64,000 nucleotides of DNA from Vibrio halioticoli NBRC 102217. GTDB lineage: Bacteria > Pseudomonadota > Gammaproteobacteria > Enterobacterales > Vibrionaceae. Positions within the stretch are counted from its first letter, which is position 1; every line of letters starts with the position of its first letter. The stretch spans positions 1-64,000 of the forward strand of contig NZ_BAUJ01000024.1 of assembly GCF_000496695.1 (NCBI RefSeq), in the 5' to 3' direction. The notes beneath the pieces were generated by a model that saw only the letters and a list, made by a program, of their open reading frames with translations, did no database searches and had not been told where the DNA came from. The position numbers were made by a program, and so were the translations under genes. Below, piece by piece: positions 1-8,755 of this stretch.

Positions 1-1072
1 AAGCACCTTCGCTAGACACCATCAGCGCGCCCACAGGATTTTCCGGCGTACAACCTTTGGCAAATAGCGGGCAATCGGTCGGTTTGGCTAAGCCTTTAAT
101 GACGTTGGCACAGCGACATCCTTCAGGCTCTGCAATGCGGTTGGGGTTTAATTGGTATCGCAGTGATGCATCAAAGCTCTGATAAGCCGATTTTAGACTC
201 AGCCCTGAGTGTTCTATATTACCCAATCCGCGCCAATCGCTTGATTCTGATAGAGTGAACACATCATTAATCGCTTGCTGAGCGATTTTATTGCCCGTTT
301 CGGAAACGGCGCGTTGGTAGCAATTAACCACCTTAACTTGATGATTACTCACTTGGTCAACGATAGATTCTAACGCCATTAAAAAGTCCAGCGGTTCAAA
401 TCCGGCCGTTGCCACTGGCAACTGATACTCATCATTACAAAACTGATAATGCTGTTGCCCAGTCACAATAGAAACGTGTCCCGGCGCAACAAGACCATCT
501 AGACGAACATTTTCGTCATCCAATACAGAACGCAGTGCTGGCTCAAGCAAAATATGATGGCAGAGTACCGAAAAATTGCTGATGTTTTGGCGTTTGGCTT
601 GTTGCAAAGTCAGTGCAGTTGGGGGAGTGGTCGTTTCAAAGCCGATAGCAAAAAACACTATGTTTTTTTGTGGGTTCTGTTTGGCCAACTCAAGTGCATC
701 GAGCGGTGAGTACACAATGCGAATATCGGCGCCGCGCGCTTTAGCCGCCAATAAGTTACCGTTTTCTCCGGGTACGCGAATGGCATCGCCATAGCTGCAA
801 AAAATCACATCTTCTTGCTCGGCAATTTCAATGGCTTCATTGATGCGTTGACGAGGCAATACACATACAGGGCAGCCGGGTCCATGCACAAACTCAATGC
901 CTTTATTGATTAACTTATCTAAACCAAAACGGAAAATGGTATGCGTATGACCGCCACACACTTCCATGATTTGCAGTGGTCGAGTAGGAGCGAGCTTATC
1001 GAGTTTGTCATTGATAGTGCTCACCAGCGCCATGACTTTTTCAGGTTGGCGATATTCACTAATGAATTTCAT
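1..1072 (-). CDS. hypD: Hydrogenase maturation factor HypD, C-terminus cut by window edge
   Basis: HypD is the iron-sulfur scaffold that, with HypC, carries the Fe(CN)2CO unit while HypE delivers cyanide. About 357 codons are visible of a family near 370-380. The frame starts MKFISEYRQP, has the conserved MEVCGGHTHT motif near residue 40, the HGPGCPVCVLP motif near residue 70, and the GFETTTPP motif in the middle. The Cys-containing GCRCANVIKG segment near the end belongs to the FeS-binding part. The start overlaps the end of hypC by 14 bases, so the two are translationally coupled. It is the last gene of the hydrogenase operon inside the window; the stop codon lies beyond position 1. Confidence 0.96.
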   Translation of the reverse strand, partial: MKFISEYRQPEKVMALVSTINDKLDKLAPTRPLQIMEVCGGHTHTIFRFGLDKLINKGIEFVHGPGCPVCVLPRQRINEAIEIAEQEDVIFCSYGDAIRVPGENGNLLAAKARGADIRIVYSPLDALELAKQNPQKNIVFFAIGFETTTPPTALTLQQAKRQNISNFSVLCHHILLEPALRSVLDDENVRLDGLVAPGHVSIVTGQQHYQFCNDEYQLPVATAGFEPLDFLMALESIVDQVSNHQVKVVNCYQRAVSETGNKIAQQAINDVFTLSESSDWRGLGNIEHSGLSLKSAYQSFDASLRYQLNPNRIAEPEGCRCANVIKGLAKPTDCPLFAKGCTPENPVGALMVSSEGA

Positions 1073-1307
1073 CGTTGCATCCCATTTGTTGTATGAGTTC
1101 AAGGGTTTCATTAGCTTCTTGCTCACTGACAATTGCTAGAGCAAAACCGACATGCACTAGCACCCATTGCTCGAGTAAGGTTTCAGGAGTTTCAGTCCAC
1201 ACACAGGCCGCATTGACGTCACGTTTAAGGCCGTTTAAGGAAACTGTCACCAGTTGTTGCTCTGCATCAGCAATGGCAATGATTTGTGCAGGTACGCCTA
1301 AACACAT
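1059..1307 (-). CDS. hypC: Hydrogenase maturation chaperone HypC
   Basis: An 82-residue HypC/HybG/HupF family protein, normal length. It begins MCLGVPAQI; Cys2, exposed after removal of Met1, is the family's essential ligand for the iron carbonyl-cyanide group handed from HypD to the large-subunit precursor. The small beta-barrel pattern (VSLNGLKRDVNA, then VLVHVGFALAIVSEQEA) is typical. It starts one base after the hypB stop and overlaps hypD, so it is in the tightly packed hypABCD end of the operon. A second family member lies at 6167-6409; this copy, beside hypD, looks like the general HypC. Confidence 0.96.
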   Translation of the reverse strand: MCLGVPAQIIAIADAEQQLVTVSLNGLKRDVNAACVWTETPETLLEQWVLVHVGFALAIVSEQEANETLELIQQMGCNDEIH

Positions 1308-1308
1308 G

Positions 1309-2418
1309 TTATTTATCCCCTAGGATCCAGTTGATCCAGCGTTCCATTCCCTCGCCAGTTGTAGCTGACAGGCAAATCACTTCAATCTCTGGATTTACTT
1401 TACGTGCGTTTTCGATGCACTGAGCTAAGTCAAAATTCACATAAGGTAATAAATCGGTTTTATTGATGATCATAACGTTGGCCGCCGCAAACATATTTGG
1501 GTATTTGAGCGGTTTTTCTTCACCTTCTGTCACCGATAAAATGGCAACTTTGGCTTGTTCACCCAAATCAAAATCAGCAGGGCAAACCAAATTGCCGACA
1601 TTTTCAATAAACAAGATAGAATCGTTCGCCAGTTGCAGTTGGTGATAAGCTTTATCGATCATGCTGGCATCAAGATGGCAGCCTTTGCCCGTATTCACTT
1701 GAATGGCTTGCACACCCGTCGCGCGGATACGCTCAGCATCATTGGCCGTTTGTTGGTCACCTTCAATCACCGCAATATTGTGTGCGTGTTGCATCTGTTT
1801 AATGGTTTCAGTGAGTAACGTTGTTTTACCTGAACCTGGGCTAGACACTAGGTTTAATACCGTTAGGTTGTCAGCAGTAAAGTGGCTGCGGTTATGCGCC
1901 GCAATGTGGTTGTTTTTGCCTAAGATATCTTGCTCGATCTCGATGATTCGTTGCTGAGACAAGCCGGGTACATGCAAATGTGCATCGCCAACACCATAAT
2001 CTAAGGTATGACCTGCATGATGTGGGGTGTGCTCATGGCTATGTTCATGTTCATGTTCATGGTGATGGTGATGTTCGGCGTTTTGGTGTGAATGATGCTC
2101 GTGTGAATGATGAACAGGAGCATTGTGGTGCTCATGTGCATGACTGTGAGTAGGTTGACTCGCATTTGAGTTTGGCGTTATTTGCTCTGAACCCACAGCA
2201 TTTGGCGCATGATAAATATGTAAGTGCACATCGCCACTATTGTGGTAGTGGTGGTGAACTACAGAGACAGGTTGTGCGCCACTGTCGTTATTGTGGCTGT
2301 GGCCATGATTATGATCGTGTGGATGCGCATGATCATGGTTATGATCGTGCGAATGTGAATGGTGGTCATGTTGATGACCCTCAATTTGTTCTGTACCGCA
2401 ACCGCAGACTGTACACAT
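1309..2418 (-). CDS. hypB: Hydrogenase nickel incorporation GTPase HypB with long His-rich region
   Basis: HypB is the SIMIBI-class GTPase that inserts nickel with HypA. Residues 1-8 hold the CTVCGCG high-affinity metal motif. Residues 11-150 are extremely His-rich (about 48 His by my count), as in storage-type HypB proteins, with Asp, Glu and Ser between. The GTPase domain follows: P-loop [11 protein letters not shown] near 192-202, then [24 protein letters not shown] with the metal-binding Cys, and the NKTDLLPY guanine motif. At 369 residues it is longer than the E. coli protein because of the His region. The DNA of that region is rich in CAT/CAC repeats. It sits between hypA and hypC with 1-base gaps. 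Confidence 0.97.
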   Translation of the reverse strand: MCTVCGCGTEQIEGHQHDHHSHSHDHNHDHAHPHDHNHGHSHNNDSGAQPVSVVHHHYHNSGDVHLHIYHAPNAVGSEQITPNSNASQPTHSHAHEHHNAPVHHSHEHHSHQNAEHHHHHEHEHEHSHEHTPHHAGHTLDYGVGDAHLHVPGLSQQRIIEIEQDILGKNNHIAAHNRSHFTADNLTVLNLVSSPGSGKTTLLTETIKQMQHAHNIAVIEGDQQTANDAERIRATGVQAIQVNTGKGCHLDASMIDKAYHQLQLANDSILFIENVGNLVCPADFDLGEQAKVAILSVTEGEEKPLKYPNMFAAANVMIINKTDLLPYVNFDLAQCIENARKVNPEIEVICLSATTGEGMERWINWILGDK

Positions 2419-2419
2419 G

Positions 2420-2755
2420 TTAGTTTACCTCGATATGTTTTACTTTCATTTCATTACCTTCAATGACCACGTATTGATGCTGTCGGCATTTTGGACAGGG
2501 ATCTGTGCGTGAATGGTAATCAAATTGCGCCAGACAGTTCATACAAAAGATGCTGCCGGGCACGGTTTCTATAGTTAATATTGCGCCTTGAGCGGCGGTG
2601 TTGTTGGTCACTGCGCTAAAGCCAAATTGTAATGCGTCAATTTCGATGCCAGATAACTCACCGACGCTGATCACCACTTGTTCTATACGCTCACCCGCTT
2701 GGGTGTGCTCAAGTGCTATCTGGACAATATTTTGCGCAATCGACATTTCATGCAT
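2420..2755 (-). CDS. hypA: Hydrogenase nickel insertion protein HypA
   Basis: A 111-residue HypA zinc/nickel metallochaperone that partners HypB. I place the start at MHEMSIAQ because the conserved N-terminal Met-His-Glu forms the nickel site; an in-frame start 15 bases upstream would bury it. The zinc site is visible as CMNC, then CPKC (about residues 71-91). The acidic [10 protein letters not shown] segment is typical. The stop lies one base before hypB, and the upstream HupK-like gene ends 4 bases before this start, so the gene is embedded in the operon. Confidence 0.95.
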   Translation of the reverse strand: MHEMSIAQNIVQIALEHTQAGERIEQVVISVGELSGIEIDALQFGFSAVTNNTAAQGAILTIETVPGSIFCMNCLAQFDYHSRTDPCPKCRQHQYVVIEGNEMKVKHIEVN

Positions 2756-2759
2756 GGAA

Positions 2760-3791
2760 TTATTTACCACTAAATTTCTTGTTACAGTGGCTAGATGAAT
2801 GAGCCACTTTGTTTAAGGGTGTGTGCGCCTTCGTAGTGCAGTTAGACTGGGCCTCTGACAATTCCAAACTCACCTCCATGCAAGGGAAATGGCTCAGGAC
2901 CCACAAGGATAAAATGGATAAATCCTTACCGATAGTCGATAAATTAAGCCCAATAACACTGCGACTAAAACTATGGATAATGCCAACTGTAGGCACTTCG
3001 ATTTGGTATTGTTCCACTTTATCTTGTTGCCAAGTTATGTGATGACGTAAGGCGCCGCGCACTGCATCTACCGTGCCGTCTTTGCGTTGAGTGGGGGCAT
3101 ATGCGGTGGGTGTATTGAGCTCTAAGCGGGCCTGTTGTAATTCAAGCCATAACGCATCAATTCGGTCAATAAGGTTGGGGTTTTGCTGCCCTTGGCGCAC
3201 GCTAGGGCCACTTTCAAACTGCGTTAGAATCAACTGTGGTGTACATAACAAACTTGCCCATGCTTGCGTCGTTAACGCATTGCGTAATGGCCGATAAATG
3301 TGTTTGTCCCATAACGTTAATTGCTCAATAGGCCAATCAATCGCGATAGGCTTGGCTTGGCTGTTATCGTGCCAACAATCGGTTGCCATTTGAGATTTAA
3401 AGCTCATGAGTTGCGTGCGGCATTGGCTTAAAAGTGCATTATCTTGCGCTTGCGTTTTGCTTATCATCACAGACTTGTGGTTAACAAGTTGTAGGCCAAA
3501 AAAATGTTGATGGATACGCCACAACTGCCAGCCCAACTCTTGGATTTTTTCCAATGCCAAAGCTTGATTTTGCGCCTGCTGCTGCATGATGGATGCACGG
3601 TATCCTTGCGCATGAAAGAAAGCGCTATTGTGTGCTTGTCCACATTGCTGATAGATAAGGTTTAGCCGCTTTTGTACCATGTTTGCGCTTTGTTGGCGCA
3701 AAATAGCGTCAATATTGGGGTAGTTTATCTTAGGCTCGCAGTGGGTAATGATGCCATTTACATGCTGTAATTTTAGTGTTGCGCTTGGCAT
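2760..3791 (-). CDS. hupK: HupK-like protein, degenerate hydrogenase large-subunit homologue
   Basis: A 343-residue protein that looks like a shrunken [NiFe]-hydrogenase large subunit. Near residue 47 the N-terminal RICGVC motif is reduced to IYQQCGQAH (one Cys). A central segment, VRGALRHHITWQQDKV followed by YQIEVPT, parallels the large subunit's ARGMLSHWIRIKDGKV and YQAVVPS. The C-terminal DPCMACAVH motif is replaced by HFPCMEVSLE, again one Cys. This matches HupK of uptake-hydrogenase operons, proposed to act as scaffold during cofactor assembly. The start ATG overlaps the hypF stop (TAATG), which I prefer to an upstream start inside hypF. The ~30 residues after the last motif are low in similarity to anything I recognise. 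Confidence 0.8.
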   Translation of the reverse strand: MPSATLKLQHVNGIITHCEPKINYPNIDAILRQQSANMVQKRLNLIYQQCGQAHNSAFFHAQGYRASIMQQQAQNQALALEKIQELGWQLWRIHQHFFGLQLVNHKSVMISKTQAQDNALLSQCRTQLMSFKSQMATDCWHDNSQAKPIAIDWPIEQLTLWDKHIYRPLRNALTTQAWASLLCTPQLILTQFESGPSVRQGQQNPNLIDRIDALWLELQQARLELNTPTAYAPTQRKDGTVDAVRGALRHHITWQQDKVEQYQIEVPTVGIIHSFSRSVIGLNLSTIGKDLSILSLWVLSHFPCMEVSLELSEAQSNCTTKAHTPLNKVAHSSSHCNKKFSGK

Positions 3792-6163
3792 TATGTGCGC
3801 TCCTGAAGCTGCGCCCATGCCACCAAGGCTTGACCTAAGCTAATACCGCCATCGTTACATGGAACTTTGTGATGGCACAATGGCACTTGCTGTTGTTGCT
3901 GTAACCCATGTACAAGCAAGCGCGTTAATAATGCGTTTTGCATCACGCCGCCACTTAATACCACTTTGTTACTGCGCACTTGAACCTGAGCTTGACGCAG
4001 CCAAAACAACAGCAGGTGCGCTAAATAGCGATGGAAAAACAATGCAATTGCAGAGGGCGTCTGGTGCGCATAAAGTGACATGATTTGTTGCCACATCTGC
4101 TTAATGTTGGGGCTCGGGTAACTCCGTTTAAAATCACTCAGATCAAGGCTATTTTCGGTGAAATCGTGCCATGCTAAGGCTTCCAGTTTCATTGCCGCTT
4201 GCCCCTCAAAACTTTGTTCGGCAAAACAGTCGCTAACGAGCGCTGAAACCGCATCAAAAAGGCGGCCTGCGCTACTGGCAAGGGGAGTGTTGAGGTTGTT
4301 TTGTATTGCGCTTCTTAATAACGCTATAGGCTGCTGTTGCAACTGCGATAGCGCACATGGTTTGCCTTGGCGATTTTCTTGAGCCTGAGCCTGCCAATCA
4401 TCCACATGACACTCTAACTGAGCAAATAGATTTCGCCACGGCTGAGTGGCCGCTTTATCACCACCAATTAGCGGGGTAGCAGGCAAACCGCGAAGGTGTT
4501 GGCAGTGCTGATAATCGGCAATAAATAGCTCACCGCCAAACAATGAATGCGTCGCCTGAGAGTGACTACCATCGTGCCAACCTAAACCATCAAGCACTAA
4601 AGCCAGTACTGGCGGGTGTTCTCTAGCAATGCCATTGTCGGCTAAACAAGCTGCGATATGCGCATGATGATGATTCACTAACTGCAAGTTTTCGCTATTT
4701 GCCAGTATCTTAGCTTGTTGATGAGTCACATAGCCTGCATGTTTATCGGCAACAATTAGCTGATTCTGGTGCGCAAACAGCTGTTGATTGTCAGTAAGGC
4801 TACGTGACAGTTCATCCAAAATAGCAGGGTTGGATACATCGCCAAGGTGAGGCAGAAGCAAAGCTTTACCTTGCTTGATAAAACACGGCGCATTTTTAAT
4901 ATCTGCGCCAAATGCGGTGACGCTGTCACAAAGCTCAAAGCCTTTGGGCAAATCGAGCATATGTGGCACATAGCCTCGGGCGCGGCGCATAATGCTAGGT
5001 TTACCGTCAATGACCTGCACTAAGCTGTCATCTAAACGCCGTAAAATTGAGCGGTTGTGAGTTAAGATACAATCGCAAATAGAACCCAATTGCTCAATAG
5101 CCTGCACGTTGTCAATAACAGGCGAACAGCCGCTTAAATTGGCCGATGTCATCACTAAAGGCGAGTGCATACGACTGGCAAGCAAGTGTTGCATGGGCGC
5201 ATTGGCCAACATTACGCCGATAAATGGCATGTCTAAGGTTATGTTATGGGCAATGTTATGAGCAATGTTATGAGCAAGTTCGGTGTTGGATTGATTTTTG
5301 TTTTGGCGCAATAGAACAATGGGAGCTGCAGGGCTTTGCAGTTGTGCTCGCTCTGTTTCATCAGCAAACGCTATGCCTTGTATTGCATTTATGTCACGCG
5401 CCATAATCGCGAAAGGCTTGTGTGGTCGATGTTTTTTTAATCGCAATCGATTCACTGCTTCAGTGTTTGTAGCGTCCACGGCAAGATGAAATCCACCGAC
5501 ACCTTTTATCGCGACAATCTTGCCCTGTTTTAGCTGCGTGACGCATTCATCAATGCAAGCCTGTGCATCTTGAGTGATGATTTCTCCGGAATTATTTAAT
5601 AGAGAGAGAGTCGGACCACACTTATTACAAGCGATAGGTTGCGCGTGAAAGCGTCTATTTTGCGGATCACGGTATTGTATGGCACATGGCTCGCACATAG
5701 CAAAGTCGGCCATTGTGGTCGCGGATCTGTCATAGGGCATACGCTCAATAATTGAGTAGCGTGGCCCGCAGTGAATACAGTTGTTCAATGCATAATGATA
5801 ACGGCGATCCGTTGGCGTATTTAACTCAGTTAAACAGTCTTGGCAGGTTGCCACATCGGTCGGAATTTGTGTGTGCATTTTCCCTAAGCAGGAATGGGCA
5901 ATTGTAAATGTTTGATAATTCGCCGTGGTAATGGTTTTTTGACTGATATCTGAGATATGCGCCAGTCGCGGAGCACGTTCTTGAATGGCCTCAATAAATG
6001 CGCTCATTTGGTGGGTTTTATGCACCTTAATTATGACACCTTGCGCATTATTATACACTTCACCACACAGCTGAAATTCGTTTGCCAATTGCCAAATGAA
6101 CGGCCGAAAGCCGACCCCTTGCACTTGGCCTGTAATCGTTAATTGAATTCCAACGCCGGACAT
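3791..6163 (-). CDS. hypF: Carbamoyltransferase HypF
   Basis: HypF transfers the carbamoyl group from carbamoyl phosphate to the C-terminal Cys of HypE, the source of the cyanide ligands. At 790 residues it is full length. The acylphosphatase domain (about 1-92) has VQGVGFRPF; the two zinc fingers (about 107-185) show CQDC, CIHC, CEPC and CNKC; the YrdC-like domain has IVAIKGVGGFHLA and MTSANLSG; the Kae1-like C-terminal domain has HHHAH, LVLDGLG and VVLSGGVMQN. Residues near 296-307 contain AHNI three times, from a 12-bp tandem repeat. It starts 3 bases after the second hypC-family gene and its stop overlaps the HupK-like start. Confidence 0.97.
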   Translation of the reverse strand: MSGVGIQLTITGQVQGVGFRPFIWQLANEFQLCGEVYNNAQGVIIKVHKTHQMSAFIEAIQERAPRLAHISDISQKTITTANYQTFTIAHSCLGKMHTQIPTDVATCQDCLTELNTPTDRRYHYALNNCIHCGPRYSIIERMPYDRSATTMADFAMCEPCAIQYRDPQNRRFHAQPIACNKCGPTLSLLNNSGEIITQDAQACIDECVTQLKQGKIVAIKGVGGFHLAVDATNTEAVNRLRLKKHRPHKPFAIMARDINAIQGIAFADETERAQLQSPAAPIVLLRQNKNQSNTELAHNIAHNIAHNITLDMPFIGVMLANAPMQHLLASRMHSPLVMTSANLSGCSPVIDNVQAIEQLGSICDCILTHNRSILRRLDDSLVQVIDGKPSIMRRARGYVPHMLDLPKGFELCDSVTAFGADIKNAPCFIKQGKALLLPHLGDVSNPAILDELSRSLTDNQQLFAHQNQLIVADKHAGYVTHQQAKILANSENLQLVNHHHAHIAACLADNGIAREHPPVLALVLDGLGWHDGSHSQATHSLFGGELFIADYQHCQHLRGLPATPLIGGDKAATQPWRNLFAQLECHVDDWQAQAQENRQGKPCALSQLQQQPIALLRSAIQNNLNTPLASSAGRLFDAVSALVSDCFAEQSFEGQAAMKLEALAWHDFTENSLDLSDFKRSYPSPNIKQMWQQIMSLYAHQTPSAIALFFHRYLAHLLLFWLRQAQVQVRSNKVVLSGGVMQNALLTRLLVHGLQQQQQVPLCHHKVPCNDGGISLGQALVAWAQLQERT
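5243..5278. repeat. Three 12-bp tandem repeats inside hypF
   Basis: Three consecutive 12-bp units, gttatgggcaat, gttatgagcaat and gttatgagcaag, keep the frame and encode repeated Ala-His-Asn-Ile in the YrdC-like part of HypF. The unit length is a multiple of three, so gain or loss of copies would not break the gene. Confidence 0.85.
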
Positions 6164-6166
6164 AGG

Positions 6167-6409
6167 TTATATCTCTCCGCTCTGCATCTTATCGAAAATA
6201 ATTTGATACAGCTCCAAGCTTTCTAATGCAGCTTGTTCGGGCATGGTTTGTACAGCGCGACCGGATTGAATCAACACATAATCGCCAACGGCAATCGGCT
6301 CGCTGATCAAGTGGGTATCCACTTCTCTGGCAGTACCTAACGTATCCACCACGGCACGTTGATTGGTTTCATCCAAAGTGGTGATTTTTGACGGAATAGA
6401 AAAGCACAT
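6167..6409 (-). CDS. hupF: Second HypC-family chaperone (HupF/HybG-like)
   Basis: An 80-residue HypC/HybG/HupF family protein starting MCFSIPSKI, so it keeps the essential Cys2. It continues with VVDTLGTAREVDTHL and VGDYVLIQSGRAVQTM, the beta-barrel pattern of the family. It differs from the copy at 1059-1307 by more than half of its residues by eye. In operons with two such chaperones, one often serves HypD and the other holds the specific large-subunit precursor (HupF in Rhizobium); the position directly downstream of the structural genes favours the HupF role, but this is inference. Confidence 0.9.
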   Translation of the reverse strand: MCFSIPSKITTLDETNQRAVVDTLGTAREVDTHLISEPIAVGDYVLIQSGRAVQTMPEQAALESLELYQIIFDKMQSGEI

Positions 6410-6421
6410 AAATCCCCCTTA

Positions 6422-8164
6422 TTAATCTCTAATCAATTGCGCATTTTCGGCGACATACATTGCGCCAAATACAAGGTTCATCTCTTTCAAGTCTGAGTCG
6501 TTCTCGTGCACTAAGGCCACGTTTTTACTCAGACGTAAGCGCAGCATCTCAGTGAAAATAGGGTTATCAAATTCATTGCCCGCTAGGGTGACTTTTTCAA
6601 AGCCAATGTGTTGGTCGAGTTTTTCAATCCATTGACACAGGTAATCGGCAAGGCTGTCTAAAAATCCTGCGATGATTACGGTGTTATCGTCACTCATGGC
6701 AGCGCGATAACTGAGCACAGATTGGAACGCTTTTGACCAATCTATACTCAGCGCATCACCTTCGGAAGCTAACTCGAATTGAATGCGAGGGAAGGTGGCA
6801 AAGCGGTGGCTCATTACGTGAGCAATGGCGCGATTGCACCCTTGTTGCAAGGTAGATTGGCTGTCAGTTAGGCCCAGTATCATTGCCAGCAATCCAAGCA
6901 TATCGCTCAAGCTAGCATTGGTAACTGGCGCGTTTTTTATTAGCTCAGGGTTAGACGAGATAAAGTCATCTACCAATAACTGACTGCTTGGATCATTGCC
7001 GGTGATGTCATTGAGCAGTTGAGTCAAGCTCAACCCTTGCGCAGGGCGAGGCACTTCAAATAACCATTGATAGCGATTAGAGGAGGTATCGCTGGCACGT
7101 TGTAATAACCCTGACGGCTGTTGATTGTCTAAAAACAGCACCGCACACTTTTTACTGAATCGGTCACGTTGACGGATGTTTTCTAGTGCATAAGCTGCGC
7201 TAAGCCAAGGGCGAGGTAGGGGCAAGGAATTGTGATCGCGTTTGATGAACAGCTTCCCTTTTTCCCAACTGGCAGAGAGACCCAAGGCGGTGATTGAGGT
7301 TTGCACTGCAGGGTGACTAATCAGTGGCTGTGGCTCAGGTGCATTGGCATGCAATAAGACTTGTTGGCCAAATTTAAGCAATTGCGCAGCCTGATCACCA
7401 CATTGTAAGGCAAACGCGAAAACGCCTTGTTTAGCGCAAGCTTGTGCCAGTACGTAGTCACATTTGCTGGTGGGTAAAGAAACCACATAGCTAGCCAGAG
7501 GTAAGTTGTACTGCTGTATAAATTCAGGCTTGATGGCGAGACGTAAACTTGGTTTTTCAAGACTAAGCAGAAGCTGTAGATCGCGCTCATTGACTACGCA
7601 GGCTTGTTGCAGATGCGCTATGTTGGCAAAAACTAAGCGTTCATCTTGCAAGCGGATGGCGTTTAACCTTGACCATGCTTGCGTAATATCATCATGTTCT
7701 ATATGCATCTGCCCATTTTCGATAAACAGGTCGATTTCAGGTCTCAATTCATTCTCAAGTTGAGCGTCACACTTAGAGCTAAGGCTTACATGACGTTTAT
7801 TGATCACAAGCTCTGTTATCGCTTGAGCATCACATATTTCACAAGGTTGAGTTAATTCATCTTTACAATGTTCGCAGTAATGACGTGCCTTTGACGAGCT
7901 TGGGATCTTCAAGGGCGCTTGGCTACCCTTAAACTCGTCAACCGCCACAATGTCAGTGCCAGTTAACCAACAAGAGAGCGGGAAAGATTCACCAATCACG
8001 CTTGCAAGTTCAGTGATGTGTTCTTGTTCGCCCACAGCCTCAAGGTGATAGCCCCGTTTATCGCGGTACACAGAATGCACCAGATTGCGTTGCAATAGGG
8101 CATTGCATTGCTTGGCATACAGCGCAATGGCTTTAGTGGTAAAGAAGCTAAATCGAATAATCAT
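6422..8164 (-). CDS. Degenerate HypF-like protein of the hydrogenase operon
   Basis: A 580-residue protein I do not recognise by name, with the architecture of a decayed HypF. The N-terminal ~70 residues resemble an acylphosphatase-like fold without VQGVGFR. Next comes one CxxC-x7-CxxC cluster (Cys97, 100, 108, 111) instead of two full zinc fingers, a middle part with SLRLAIKPEF, and a C-terminal Kae1-like part. There VTLAGNEFDNPIFTEML stands where HypF has VVLSGGVMQNALLTRLL, and LVFGAMYVAE replaces GISLGQALVAW. Catalytic histidines of the Kae1 domain (HHHAH) are not visible. The gene lies between hyaD and hupF with intact reading frame, so it is probably a working accessory maturation factor, not a carbamoyltransferase. 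Confidence 0.7.
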   Translation of the reverse strand: MIIRFSFFTTKAIALYAKQCNALLQRNLVHSVYRDKRGYHLEAVGEQEHITELASVIGESFPLSCWLTGTDIVAVDEFKGSQAPLKIPSSSKARHYCEHCKDELTQPCEICDAQAITELVINKRHVSLSSKCDAQLENELRPEIDLFIENGQMHIEHDDITQAWSRLNAIRLQDERLVFANIAHLQQACVVNERDLQLLLSLEKPSLRLAIKPEFIQQYNLPLASYVVSLPTSKCDYVLAQACAKQGVFAFALQCGDQAAQLLKFGQQVLLHANAPEPQPLISHPAVQTSITALGLSASWEKGKLFIKRDHNSLPLPRPWLSAAYALENIRQRDRFSKKCAVLFLDNQQPSGLLQRASDTSSNRYQWLFEVPRPAQGLSLTQLLNDITGNDPSSQLLVDDFISSNPELIKNAPVTNASLSDMLGLLAMILGLTDSQSTLQQGCNRAIAHVMSHRFATFPRIQFELASEGDALSIDWSKAFQSVLSYRAAMSDDNTVIIAGFLDSLADYLCQWIEKLDQHIGFEKVTLAGNEFDNPIFTEMLRLRLSKNVALVHENDSDLKEMNLVFGAMYVAENAQLIRD

Positions 8165-8230
8165 GCCAAACCTTTGCTAGAGAAAAGAAATACATCGTAG
8201 TGTGGGTAAATGTTTGCATCATGGCTGCAA

Positions 8231-8755
8231 TTACAAGGTCGCAATATCAGTAATGGTAAGGTTATTCACTTGAGTGATATTGACTTGATGTTGCTGTAAA
8301 TGCGAAAGCAGAGCTTGTTCCATAACAGGAACTGCGGCTTGTACTTGTTCAGACAATTCAAAGCTCATTGATTCAAGTACCGTAGGGCTCACGCCAAGTA
8401 CAAAGGTTTTTGGTCGGTCACCGACAATATCCATCATGTTTAGGGTGGCGAGCATTTCGACTTCGTGAGCACTGCCTTGAAAATCAATATGATTTGGCAC
8501 AGCATCAAAATCGAAAAAATAGACTTTTCCGGTTTGTTGTTCAGAGGAGTTGATGGTATCTACCACCACCACGTGATCATAACGACTGAGCAAAGGGATC
8601 AAGCCATGCGCTAAGGTGCCGCCATCAACAATATCAATGCTATGCACATCACTTTCTAAGCGATATTTCTTCTCTATAAGGCCTGCAAACCTTACGCCGA
8701 TACCTTCATCGGCGTAAAGAATGTTACCTATTCCAAGGATTAGGATTTTGCTCAC
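8231..8755 (-). CDS. hyaD: Hydrogenase large-subunit maturation endopeptidase HyaD/HupD
   Basis: A 174-residue nickel-dependent endopeptidase that removes the C-terminal peptide of the large subunit after the metal centre is complete. It starts ILILGIGNILYADEGIGVR, with Glu and Asp ligands, then VDGGTLAHGL with the family Asp, and VVVDTINS. A His ligand occurs in GSAHEV. The start is GTG and overlaps the hyaC stop by 4 bases (GTGA), implying coupling. Its predicted target is the 18-residue tail of HyaB after His549. A 66-base gap separates it from the HypF-like gene. Confidence 0.95.
   Translation of the reverse strand: MSKILILGIGNILYADEGIGVRFAGLIEKKYRLESDVHSIDIVDGGTLAHGLIPLLSRYDHVVVVDTINSSEQQTGKVYFFDFDAVPNHIDFQGSAHEVEMLATLNMMDIVGDRPKTFVLGVSPTVLESMSFELSEQVQAAVPVMEQALLSHLQQHQVNITQVNNLTITDIATL

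Noticed and set aside
1703..2423. Plus-strand frames opposite hypB, rich in His, Tyr and Val
   Set aside because: They are the antisense of the His-rich region and lack an RBS.
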